Shown here: positions 1-7,268 of the stretch, piece by piece
How positions within the stretch are numbered: the stretch's first letter is position 1
Layout of the letters: every line of letters begins with the position of its first letter
Assembly (NCBI GenBank): GCA_021808525.1
Contig: JAKBBK010000001.1
Location: 1 to 64,000 of the forward strand
Reading direction: 5' to 3'
DNA: 64,000 bases
Origin: Pseudomonadota bacterium
GTDB taxonomy: Bacteria > Pseudomonadota > Gammaproteobacteria > Burkholderiales > Burkholderiaceae_C
Position numbers and translations under genes: made by a program
Notes under the pieces: model-generated
Databases searched by the model: none
What the model saw: the letters and a program-made list of their open reading frames with translations, nothing else
What the model was told of the DNA's origin: nothing

Positions 1-820
1 CCAGGGCGCCGATTTTGATCGGAAGTTCGGGAATCGGCAGCGAGACGATTTGCACGGCGCCCTCGGCCGCGGCGATTTCCAGGCACTCGGCGGGAATCAG
101 TCCCACGTAGCCGGCATGCAGCACCAGGCTGAGCAGCGCCAGGGTGGTGTTGGCCGCGACATCGACGGGCTCGGCGTCCAGCCCCGAGGCCTGGAACAGG
201 CTCCTGGCGCATGCCCGCTCCGCCGTCGCGCCCAGGTGGACCCAGTTCGCCTCGGCGAGCTCACGCAGGGTGGATGCACGCGCCTGCGCGCTGCCGCGGC
301 GCGCCACCACGGCCATGCGCGAGGCCATCAGCCCGTGCACCTGGAACTCCTCGTCGGCCATCGACGCGGGCAGATCCGCGATGGCGATGTCGCTGGCTCC
401 GTCACGCAGCTTCTCGATCTGCTCCCCGTAGCACCCCTCGCTGACTCGCAGCCGGATGCCGGGGAATTCGGGAGCGAAGCTGCGCAGCGCCTGCGGCACC
501 AGCCGGGCCAGGGCCGAGGCACTGGCGCTGATGCGCAGCTCGCCGCGCATCACGCCGCCGAGCTGGGCGATCTGCTGGCGCGCCTGCACCAGCTCGGTGT
601 GCACCCGGCGGGCATGCTCGAGCAGCAGCCTGCCTTGCTCGGTGGGAATGACCCCACGCGCATTGCGGACCAGCAGCGGAGCGGCCAGTTCGCATTCCAG
701 GTCCTTGATCATCTTGGTCAGCGCCGGCTGGGAGTAGCCCAGGCGCCTGCCGGCGCTGCGCAGGCTGCCGTCCTCGATGGCGGCGACGAAGGCCTGCAGG
801 GCGTGGAGTTTCACGGACAT
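1..820 (-). CDS. LysR-family transcriptional regulator, 3' end cut by window edge
   Basis: The reverse strand reads from an ATG at 820 to the window edge, about 273 codons, so roughly the last 30 residues of a normal LysR protein are missing. The first 60 residues form the winged helix-turn-helix (MSVKLHALQAFVAAIEDGS, then SQPALTKMIKDLE). The rest is the periplasmic-binding-protein-like effector domain (FAPEFPGIRLRVSEG near residue 115). It lies 26 bp downstream of the GlcG-like gene on the same strand, so it probably ends a short operon with that gene and the shikimate-dehydrogenase-like gene and may regulate them. It is visibly paralogous to the LysR gene starting at 28609. The effector is unknown. 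The family call is secure; the target is inference. Confidence 0.9.
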   Translation of the reverse strand, partial: MSVKLHALQAFVAAIEDGSLRSAGRRLGYSQPALTKMIKDLECELAAPLLVRNARGVIPTEQGRLLLEHARRVHTELVQARQQIAQLGGVMRGELRISASASALARLVPQALRSFAPEFPGIRLRVSEGCYGEQIEKLRDGASDIAIADLPASMADEEFQVHGLMASRMAVVARRGSAQARASTLRELAEANWVHLGATAERACARSLFQASGLDAEPVDVAANTTLALLSLVLHAGYVGLIPAECLEIAAAEGAVQIVSLPIPELPIKIGAL

Positions 821-846
821 GGCGCCACTCGCCCGGATCTGCGCCT

Positions 847-1266
847 TCAGGCCTCGAGCGCCCGCGCACCGGCCAGCGCGACCTGCGTGTCCTGCTCCGA
901 GCTCGCGCCCGACACGCCGATCCCGCCGACCAGCCTGCCGTCGCGCACCAGGGGCAGTCCGCCCTCGAACAGGCAGATCCCCGTGGCGGACAGCAGGCGC
1001 AGGGCCATGCCGCCCTGGGTGATGGCTTCCTCGAACACCTTGGTCGGGCGCTTGAAATGCGTGGCCGTGCGTGCCTTGGCATGGGCCAGGTCCAGGCTGG
1101 CGTACTGGGCATGGTCCATCTTGTGCAGCACCACCGCATGGCCGGTGCTGTCGTGCACGGCGATGACCATGGCCCAGCCGTTGCGCTGGGCCTCGTCAAA
1201 CGCGGCGTCGGCGACCCGTCGGGCCTCGGCCAGGGTGATCGGGGGTCCATATTCGAGCACGGGCAT
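847..1266 (-). CDS. GlcG/HbpS-family (DUF336) protein
   Basis: A 139-residue protein that fits the GlcG/HbpS family in length and sequence. Family marks are the N-terminal helix with ITLAEARRVADAAFDEA, the strand WAMVIAVHDSTGHAVV, and the glycine-rich C-terminal part GLPLVRDGRLVGGIGVSGA followed by SSEQDTQVALAGARAL. Known members include heme-binding HbpS and GlcG of glycolate clusters; many sit in catabolic operons without a defined reaction. It has no signal peptide, so it should be cytoplasmic. It lies between the shikimate-dehydrogenase-like gene upstream and the LysR gene downstream, all on the reverse strand. An accessory or heme/small-molecule-binding role in that pathway is likely, but no catalytic function can be assigned. 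Confidence 0.88.
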   Translation of the reverse strand: MPVLEYGPPITLAEARRVADAAFDEAQRNGWAMVIAVHDSTGHAVVLHKMDHAQYASLDLAHAKARTATHFKRPTKVFEEAITQGGMALRLLSATGICLFEGGLPLVRDGRLVGGIGVSGASSEQDTQVALAGARALEA

Positions 1267-1399
1267 CCTGGTTCCTTTCGAGGAGGAGGGCGCCGCGTCG
1301 GCGCGGCAGCCGGGTCATGCAGAAGGAAAGAGCGTGGCCCGGGAGGTGTTCCCGGGCCACACGAAATGGCAGATCGTCAGACTGCCCTGGAGAGAATCC

Positions 1400-2233
1400 T
1401 CAATAGCGTAGTTGGGAGCTTGCCCGGATGTCATCCGAGCTGGCCGCCGGGAATCCGAAGAACGCAAGATAGGCGGGGATCATTTCAAACAGCATGTCCA
1501 CTCCCGTCTGGATCGGGCAGCCGCGCTCGCGCGCCGCGGCCAGCAAGGGCGTGATCTCGCGTTTCATCACCACGTCCGCCACGAAGCTCGTGGGGGCCAG
1601 CCTGCCCGGATCGACGGCGAGCGGGTCCTCCTCGCGCATGCCCAACGGCGTGGCGTTGCACACCAGATCGAAGCCGTCCGGATCGTTGGATCCGAGTTGC
1701 AGGCGCAGATCGGGATAATGCTCGCGCAGGCGCTCGGCGAGGCGGTCGCGGCCCCGCGGGTCGATGTCGAACAGGCGCAGTTCGCCGACTCCGGCCTGCG
1801 CGAGGCTGGCCGCGATGGCCGAGCCGACGCCGCCGCAGCCGCAGACCAGGGCGCGCAGGCCTTGCAGCTTCAGGCCGTTGCGCTGCAGCGCGCGCACGAA
1901 GCCGATGCCGTCGAACTGGTCCGCCGCGAGGCGACCGTCGGGCAGGCGCACCACGGCATTGCAGGCGCCCGCGATGATGGCCCCCAGGGAATGCGTGTCC
2001 ACGCAGGCCATGGCGCTGACCTTGAAGGGCATGGTGATCAAGGCCCCGCGCAGATTGGACAGGCGCATGATCGCCTCGAAGCTGGACGCGAAGTGCTCGG
2101 GCCGCACGCCCATCGGCACCACCACGGCCGGGATGCCCTTGCTGGCGAACCAGGGGTTGTAGAGCATCGGCGCGCGGAACGACTCCGTGGGGTAGCCGAT
2201 GTGCGCGATCAGTTGGGTCTTGCCGTCGATCAA
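1400..2233 (-). CDS. Shikimate/quinate dehydrogenase-like NAD(P)-dependent enzyme
   Basis: An AroE-superfamily protein. The N-terminal substrate domain carries HIGYPTESFRAPMLYNPWF and the catalytic-lysine segment ITMPFKVSA; the substrate aspartate lies in ADQFDGIGF; the Rossmann nucleotide loop is VCGCGGVGSAIAASLA. I placed the start at a TTG (2231-2233) giving M-I-D-G-K-T, because the family begins just before the IGYP segment and a purine-rich AGAGAG lies upstream. The frame stays open to an ATG at 2395, but those extra 54 codons look non-conserved. The fold is shared with biosynthetic AroE, but the neighbouring GlcG-like, LysR and dioxygenase genes suggest a catabolic 2-hydroxyacid, quinate or shikimate substrate. 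The substrate is not determined. Confidence 0.85.
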   Translation of the reverse strand: MIDGKTQLIAHIGYPTESFRAPMLYNPWFASKGIPAVVVPMGVRPEHFASSFEAIMRLSNLRGALITMPFKVSAMACVDTHSLGAIIAGACNAVVRLPDGRLAADQFDGIGFVRALQRNGLKLQGLRALVCGCGGVGSAIAASLAQAGVGELRLFDIDPRGRDRLAERLREHYPDLRLQLGSNDPDGFDLVCNATPLGMREEDPLAVDPGRLAPTSFVADVVMKREITPLLAAARERGCPIQTGVDMLFEMIPAYLAFFGFPAASSDDIRASSQLRY

Positions 2234-2617
2234 GGCAGTCTCTCTGGCGATGGAGGATTCAGCGCGGGAAGGTCGCCGGGCCCGCCTCGAGGCGCAGTCG
2301 CGCCACCATGCGGCCCAGCGCCTGGAGCATGCGGCCGGCGCGCCCGCGGCTGCCTGTCGGGCGTGCAGGCCCCGGGCATTCGAGCCCCGGCTCATGCCGG
2401 GCCGGGCCCTGCGAGCCGAGCGCGGTCAGGCCGTCGAGCACCAGCGGCTCGGGCTGCCCGTTCCTGGACTTCGCGTGGGGAGATTCGCGCATGGGATGCA
2501 AGCTCGCAAGCTGGAAGTTCGGTGATGCTACGCAGCCGCGGGCGCGGCTCCCAGCGAGTCGGCGCAGTCGGTGCGCGCAGTGCGCGCACATGCGTCCGGA
2601 ATGCGCGCAGCTTTTGC
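2234..2617. other. 384-bp gap between two reverse-strand genes; no firm gene
   Basis: The gap holds many overlapping open frames, as expected at this GC content, and none shows a recognisable domain. The part near 2565-2615 is rich in repeated GCGCAG/GCGCGC words. A promoter for the shikimate-dehydrogenase-like gene should lie in the left part. I saw no convincing terminator, tRNA or operator. The only coding candidate is the weak small frame listed separately. Confidence 0.5.
2259..2492 (-). CDS. Possible small hypothetical protein (77 aa)
   Basis: An ATG at 2492 opens a 77-residue frame beginning MRESPHAKSRNGQPEPLVLD and ending in a basic tail. It stops 25 bp before the TTG start of the shikimate-dehydrogenase-like gene. 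There is no clear ribosome binding site and no domain I recognise. Proline, arginine and glycine dominate, which is what random open frames in such GC-rich DNA encode. It could be a chance frame or a poorly conserved leader protein. Confidence 0.15.
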   Translation of the reverse strand: MRESPHAKSRNGQPEPLVLDGLTALGSQGPARHEPGLECPGPARPTGSRGRAGRMLQALGRMVARLRLEAGPATFPR

Positions 2618-3412
2618 CTAGGCGAAGGCCCAGGCGCCCAGGCAGCTCGGGCCCACCATGCCGCGCCACAGCCGCTGGGCGCCCGCATCCGATCCCGCGC
2701 CGCTGGCCACCATCAGGGGCAGCAGGTGTTCCTCGCGCGGATGGGAGCCCAGACCGCCCGGCGCCCGGCGCCACTGGGCGAGGTGCTCGCGGCGCTGTGC
2801 GAGCCCGCCCGCCAGCGCCTGGTCCAGCCAGTCGTGGAAGGCGAAGGAATCCGGGGCGTGGGCCTCGAAATCCCGCAGGTTGTGGTAGCTCATGCCGGCG
2901 CCGACCAGCAGCACGCCCTGGTCGCGCAGGGGACGCAGCGCCTGTCCGAGATCGCAATGCGTCCGTGGGTCCAGTCCGGCCTGCAGGGACATGGCGACCA
3001 CCGGGATGTCGGCCTCGGGAAACATCACCTTGAGCGGGATGAACACGCCATGATCCCAGCCGCGCCGCGCATCCACGCGGGCCTCGTGCCCGGCCTCGCG
3101 CAGCAGCGCCGCGGCGCGCCGGGCCAGCTCGGGGGAGCCCGGGGCGTCGTAGCGCAGCTGGTAGGTCTCGGGGGGAAAGCCGCTGTAGTCGTAGATCAGG
3201 CCGGGGCGTTCTCCCCCGGTGAAGGCGGGCACCTCGCTCTCCCAATGCGCGCTCACCAGCAGGATGGCCTGGGGACGCGCCGGCAGCAGCGCGTGCAGCC
3301 CGCGCAGGAAGTCCTCCGTGGCCTGGTAGCGCGCCTTGCGCGGGCCGCTCATGAAAAACGAAGGGCCCCCTCCGTGGGGCAGGTACATCGACGGCATGCG
3401 CGCGGCGTTCAT
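2618..3412 (-). CDS. LigB-family (DODA-type) extradiol dioxygenase
   Basis: A 264-residue member of the class III extradiol dioxygenase superfamily, DODA/YgiD branch. Candidate ligands of the single active-site metal are the histidines in MYLPHGGGPSFF, LVSAHWES, GWDHGVFIPL and GAGMSYHNL; these four segments occur in family order. I chose the ATG at 3412 (MNAARMPSMYLPHGG) because it sits just before the first metal-ligand segment; an upstream in-frame ATG at 3517 would overlap the neighbouring LysR gene. The family opens catechol-type rings, and bacterial members often have unknown substrates. The position beside a shikimate-dehydrogenase-like gene and a catabolic cluster suggests an aromatic or quinone substrate, which is inference. 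Confidence 0.88.
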   Translation of the reverse strand: MNAARMPSMYLPHGGGPSFFMSGPRKARYQATEDFLRGLHALLPARPQAILLVSAHWESEVPAFTGGERPGLIYDYSGFPPETYQLRYDAPGSPELARRAAALLREAGHEARVDARRGWDHGVFIPLKVMFPEADIPVVAMSLQAGLDPRTHCDLGQALRPLRDQGVLLVGAGMSYHNLRDFEAHAPDSFAFHDWLDQALAGGLAQRREHLAQWRRAPGGLGSHPREEHLLPLMVASGAGSDAGAQRLWRGMVGPSCLGAWAFA

Positions 3413-3498
3413 GGCGGGGCTCCCGGGACCAGGTGGGCGCAGTCTAGTGTCCCGTCCCGGGGCTGGCGATGCATGCCGCGGCGCGTCCCGCGCGCGCA

Positions 3499-4479
3499 TC
3501 AGCGGGGAGGCATGCAAGCCTGCGGCGCCTCGCCCCCGTCATGCAGCACGACACCGCTCCAGGTGCCGTCGGCGACCAGGCCGCGCACGAGATCGCGCAG
3601 TTGCTCGCGCACGGCGTGGGCCGCCGGGGAGAGTTTTTCCGGGGGCTGCGAGTACAGGTAGTTCACGCGCACGATCGGGTGGTCGGAGATGTCCAGGCAG
3701 CGCCAGCCGTGGCTTGCCGCGGGGCGCGCGAACAGGGCCGACACGGGCTGGATGCTCAGGCCGATGTCGCGTTCGACGCAGTTCATGAGCAGCGACAGGG
3801 AATCGATCTCCGCCACCGGCTGCAGCGGCACGCCACAGTGCTCGAACTCCATCGCCAGGCGGCGCCGCAGACCGTGGGCCGCCGTCGGCAGGATGAGGGG
3901 CAGATCGGCCACCTCGCGCAGGCTCAGCGCCTGCACCTCCGGGGCGATGCGCGAACAGCAGCCCGCCGGCGCGATCACGTACAGCTTCTCGTCGAGCAGC
4001 GGCTCGGCCACCAGCTCGATGGCGGGGAGCTGCCGGAACAGCACGGCGATGTCGAACTGCCCGGCGCGGGCCAGCTGCTCCAGGTGTCCACTCATGCCCT
4101 CGATGACGTTGAGCAGGATGCCCGGATAGCGGCTGCGCACGCGCTCCAGCAGGCGCAGGCCCAGGGCGCCCAGGGTGGTGGGTGCGAGCCCCAGGCAGAC
4201 CTGGCCGTTGATCTGCGAGACCTCCTGGCGCGCGATCGCCTTGGTCTGGTTGAACTGGCGCAGCAGGAAGATGGCGTGCTTGTACAGCGCGTCTCCATGC
4301 GAGGTCGGCCACACGCCGCGCGAGCTGCGATTGAGCAGCTTGCGTCCGATCTCGTCCTCGAGCTTGGCCAGCTGCTGGCTGAGGCTGGGCTGGGAGACGA
4401 ACAGCACTTGCGAGGCCTTGGCCAGGCTTCCGCTCTCGACGATCTGCACGAAATACCGCAACTGACGCATGTCCATCAC
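3499..4479 (-). CDS. LysR-family regulator, TcuR-like
   Basis: A 326-residue full-length LysR protein. The N-terminal helix-turn-helix reads MDMRQLRYFVQIVESGSLA then SQPSLSQQLAKLEDEIG; the effector domain follows from about residue 90. It is transcribed away from tcuA-tcuB, with 125 bp between the two starts, the usual arrangement of a LysR activator and its target. In Salmonella TcuR controls tcuABC for tricarballylate use; the shared layout and the Nac/Cbl-type N-terminus support a TcuR-like role here. An inverted repeat with T-N11-A geometry lies in the intergenic gap and is the probable binding site. The inducer could be tricarballylate or another carboxylate. Confidence 0.88.
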   Translation of the reverse strand: MMDMRQLRYFVQIVESGSLAKASQVLFVSQPSLSQQLAKLEDEIGRKLLNRSSRGVWPTSHGDALYKHAIFLLRQFNQTKAIARQEVSQINGQVCLGLAPTTLGALGLRLLERVRSRYPGILLNVIEGMSGHLEQLARAGQFDIAVLFRQLPAIELVAEPLLDEKLYVIAPAGCCSRIAPEVQALSLREVADLPLILPTAAHGLRRRLAMEFEHCGVPLQPVAEIDSLSLLMNCVERDIGLSIQPVSALFARPAASHGWRCLDISDHPIVRVNYLYSQPPEKLSPAAHAVREQLRDLVRGLVADGTWSGVVLHDGGEAPQACMPPR

Positions 4480-4527
4480 GAGTCCTCGCGGCCTGGTGGA
4501 TTCGCAGCCGCGCGGCGCAGCTTAGCA

Positions 4528-4542
4528 ATAGGGGGCTCCTAT
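4528..4542. promoter_or_regulatory. LysR-type binding site between tcuR-like gene and tcuA
   Basis: The arms ATAGG and CCTAT form a perfect 5-bp inverted repeat around a 5-bp centre and contain the T-N11-A pattern typical of LysR sites (T at 4529, A at 4541). It lies 49 bp from the regulator start and 62 bp from the tcuA start. The surrounding sequence is locally AT-richer than the genes. The site is seen directly; the binding protein is inferred. Confidence 0.55.
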
Positions 4543-4604
4543 AACCAGTATCGGTCGAAAGTATTTGCGCGAATGGATCCGTGGTTCGTACGCTGCGCCC
4601 CACC

Positions 4605-6077
4605 ATGCAAGTCACTCCATCACGCCAGGCCCCCGCGTTCGCGCCGCGCACGGCCTCGCATTCCTCGCAGGCCATGCCCGACGTGCTGGTCATCGGCGGC
4701 GGCAACGCGGCGCTGTGCGCCGCGATCAGCGCGCGCGAGCAGGGCGCCTCGGTGCTGCTGCTCGAAGCCGCTCCCCAGGAACTGCGCGGCGGCAACAGCG
4801 CGCATACCCGCAACCTGCGTTGCATGCACGACGAGCCCACGCAGACCCTGACCGAGGCCTATGGCGAGGACGAGTACTGGGAGGACCTGCTGCGCGTGAC
4901 CGGCGGGCAGACCGACGAGGCGCTCGCGCGCATGGCCATCCGCGGCTCCGCCGAGGCGCTGCCGTGGATGCTCCGCCAGGGCGTGCGTTTCCAGGCCTCG
5001 CTGACCGGAACCCTGCAGCTGTCGCGCACCAATGCCTTTTTCCTGGGAGGCGGCAAGGCCTTGCTGAACACCTATTACCGCCGCGCGCGCGAACTCGGCG
5101 TGCGCATCCGCTATGCGGCGCGGGTGGATTCGCTGGACATCGAGCGTGGGCGCTTCCTCGCCGCCGACGTGGAGGTGGACGGCCGTCTCGAACGCCTGCC
5201 CGCGCGCAGCGTGGTGCTGGCGGCGGGAGGCTTCGAGTCCAACCTGAAATGGCTGGAGCAGGCCTGGGGCGAGGCGGCGCGCAATTTCCGCATCCGCGGC
5301 AGCGCGTACAACCAGGGCTCCGTGTTGCGCCAGATCCTCGACGCCGGCGCGGTGGCCATGGGCGACCCCAGCCAATGCCACGCGGTGGCCATCGATGCCC
5401 GGGCACCTCGCTATGACGGCGGCATCGTCACGCGCGTCGACGCCGTGTCGCTGGGCCTGGTCGTGAACAAGCTGGCGCGGCGCTTCTACGACGAGGGCGA
5501 GGATTTCTGGCCCAAGCGCTATGCCATCTGGGGGCGCCTGGTCGCGCGCGAGCCGGAGCAGATCGCCTATTCGATCATCGACTCCAAGGCCGTCGGGCGC
5601 TTCATTCCTCCCGTGTTCCCGCCGATCAGCGCGCCCAGCGTGCGGGAACTGGCGCGCCTGCTGGGCCTCGATCCGCAGGCCCTGCAGGCCACCGTCGACG
5701 GCTTCAACGCCAGCGTGCGTCCGGGGCATTTCGACCATACCGTGCTGGACGACTGTCGCACCGAGGGACTCGAGCCCCCGAAATCGCACTGGGCCGTCGC
5801 GCTGGACACGCCTCCCTATCACGCCTATCCGCTGTGCCCGGGGATCACCTTCACCTACCTGGGCGTGAAGGTCAACGCCAGCGCGCAGGTGCAGTTCGAG
5901 CACGCGCCACCCGGCAATGTGTACTGCGCCGGGGAGATGATGGCCGGCAACATCCTCGGCAAGGGCTACCTGGCGGGGATCGGCATGACCATCGGCACCG
6001 TGTTCGGCCGCATCGCCGGCAGCGCCGCCGCGCAAGGGGCCCTGGCCCGGCGCGACGCGGCGAGTGAACAAGCCTGA
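4605..6077 (+). CDS. tcuA: FAD-dependent tricarballylate dehydrogenase TcuA
   Basis: The product resembles TcuA, the flavoprotein that oxidises tricarballylate to cis-aconitate. The N-terminal dinucleotide fold is DVLVIGGGNAALCAAI, and the C-terminal FAD-binding end is NVYCAGEMMAGNILGKGYLAG. The middle has the fumarate-reductase/succinate-dehydrogenase flavoprotein layout. The ATG at 4605 gives 490 residues; an ATG at 4674 gives 467 residues and starts right at the FAD motif, so it may be the real start, and neither has a strong ribosome binding site. tcuB follows after 3 bp, and both should be one transcript. In the known system TcuB passes electrons from TcuA FADH2 to the membrane. A related tricarboxylate substrate remains possible. 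Confidence 0.88.
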   Translation: MQVTPSRQAPAFAPRTASHSSQAMPDVLVIGGGNAALCAAISAREQGASVLLLEAAPQELRGGNSAHTRNLRCMHDEPTQTLTEAYGEDEYWEDLLRVTGGQTDEALARMAIRGSAEALPWMLRQGVRFQASLTGTLQLSRTNAFFLGGGKALLNTYYRRARELGVRIRYAARVDSLDIERGRFLAADVEVDGRLERLPARSVVLAAGGFESNLKWLEQAWGEAARNFRIRGSAYNQGSVLRQILDAGAVAMGDPSQCHAVAIDARAPRYDGGIVTRVDAVSLGLVVNKLARRFYDEGEDFWPKRYAIWGRLVAREPEQIAYSIIDSKAVGRFIPPVFPPISAPSVRELARLLGLDPQALQATVDGFNASVRPGHFDHTVLDDCRTEGLEPPKSHWAVALDTPPYHAYPLCPGITFTYLGVKVNASAQVQFEHAPPGNVYCAGEMMAGNILGKGYLAGIGMTIGTVFGRIAGSAAAQGALARRDAASEQA

Positions 6078-6080
6078 ACC

Positions 6081-7232
6081 ATGAAGCCACCGATCCGCAT
6101 CGACCTGGAGGCCGTGAGCCTTCAGCTTCCCCTCGACGACCCGCAGCAGGAGGCACGGCGCGTGGTCGACATCTGCAATGCCTGCCGCTATTGCGAGGGC
6201 TTTTGCGCCGTGTTCCCGGCCATCGAGCGTCGGCTGGACTTCAGCCCCGGCGACCTGCACCAACTGGCCAACCTGTGCCACAACTGCGGCGCCTGCCTGT
6301 ACGCCTGCCAGTACGCCAGCCCGCACCCTTTCGAGGTCAACATCCCACGATCCCTCGCGCGACTGCGCGGCCAGACCTACGAGCGCTTTGCCTGGCCCGC
6401 CGCCTTCGCGGGCCTGCTGCGCAGGCAGGCACCGTGGAGCTTCGCCGCGCTGGCGCTGGGCCTGGGCGCCTTTCTCCTGCTGGGTGCCCTGCGCGGCGGC
6501 CAGCCGGCGGCGGGCAGCGCCGACTTCTACGCCGTGGTGCCGCATGATGCGCTGGCCGCCTTGTTCGGCGGCCTGGCCTTGTGGATCCTGCTCAGCCTGG
6601 GCATGGGCCTGCGTGGCTACTGGCGTTTCATCGGTGGGCGGGTGCCGGCCGGGCAGGCGGCGCCGGCCGCGGCACGCGCCGCGGCCGATGCGCTGAGCCT
6701 GCGCTACCTGGACGGCGGCGGCGCCGGCTGCCACAACGCCGATGACGAGCCCTCCGGTGCGCGGCGCCGGATGCACCACTTGCTGGCCTACGGCTTCGGA
6801 CTGTGTTTCGCGGCCACCTGCGTGGCCACCTTCGAGGCCTACGGCCTGGGCCGCGCGGCGCCCTACGCGTGGGACAGCCTTCCGGTCGGCCTGGGCTTCA
6901 CCGGTGGCCTGATGCAACTCGTCGGCGCGGGCGGACTGCTGCGCTTGCGCCTGTCGCGCAATCCCCAGCAGGGCGACCCCGCGCAGCGCGCCATGGACCT
7001 GAGTTTCCTGGCGCTGCTGCTGGCCACCAGCGCCAGCGGCCTGGTGTTGCTGGCCGCGCGTTCGACGCAGGCGATGGCGCCCCTGCTGTGCCTGCACCTG
7101 GGGATCGTGGCGGCCCTGTTCCTGAGCCTGCCCTATGGCAAGTTCGTGCACGCCGGATATCGCGTGCTGTCCCTGTTCCACGACGCGCTCGAGCGCCGAC
7201 GCAGCCCGGGCCCGGCCCTGGGCGGGGACTGA
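6081..7232 (+). CDS. tcuB: Tricarballylate utilization protein TcuB (Fe-S membrane electron carrier)
   Basis: 383 residues. The N-terminal part holds two ferredoxin-like cysteine clusters, CNACRYCEGFCAVFP (about residues 33-47) and CHNCGACLYACQYASP (about 71-86). The remainder carries several hydrophobic segments (for example LALGLGAFLLLGALRGG and GLALWILLSLGMGL) with spaced histidines that could bind heme. This matches TcuB, which reoxidises the FADH2 of TcuA and delivers electrons to the quinone pool. It lies 3 bp after tcuA. The citrate/tricarballylate transporter tcuC of the Salmonella operon is absent here; an ABC importer further downstream may replace it. Confidence 0.9.
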   Translation: MKPPIRIDLEAVSLQLPLDDPQQEARRVVDICNACRYCEGFCAVFPAIERRLDFSPGDLHQLANLCHNCGACLYACQYASPHPFEVNIPRSLARLRGQTYERFAWPAAFAGLLRRQAPWSFAALALGLGAFLLLGALRGGQPAAGSADFYAVVPHDALAALFGGLALWILLSLGMGLRGYWRFIGGRVPAGQAAPAAARAAADALSLRYLDGGGAGCHNADDEPSGARRRMHHLLAYGFGLCFAATCVATFEAYGLGRAAPYAWDSLPVGLGFTGGLMQLVGAGGLLRLRLSRNPQQGDPAQRAMDLSFLALLLATSASGLVLLAARSTQAMAPLLCLHLGIVAALFLSLPYGKFVHAGYRVLSLFHDALERRRSPGPALGGD

Positions 7233-7268
7233 ACCGCCCGCGCGCACCGGCGGTACCGAAACCACCCC

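Noticed and set aside
50-1411. Long plus-strand frames over the LysR/GlcG genes
   Set aside because: They are antisense shadows of GC-rich genes: low-complexity Gly/Ala/Arg/His composition and no domain, while the minus strand encodes clear families.
2565-2615. GCGCAG-rich stretch as a tandem repeat or origin-like element
   Set aside because: The words are irregular in spacing and not a true tandem array.
1412-3661. 749-codon plus-strand frame over three minus-strand genes
   Set aside because: It crosses complete genes and intergenic gaps on the other strand and shows no family sequence; a by-product of high GC.
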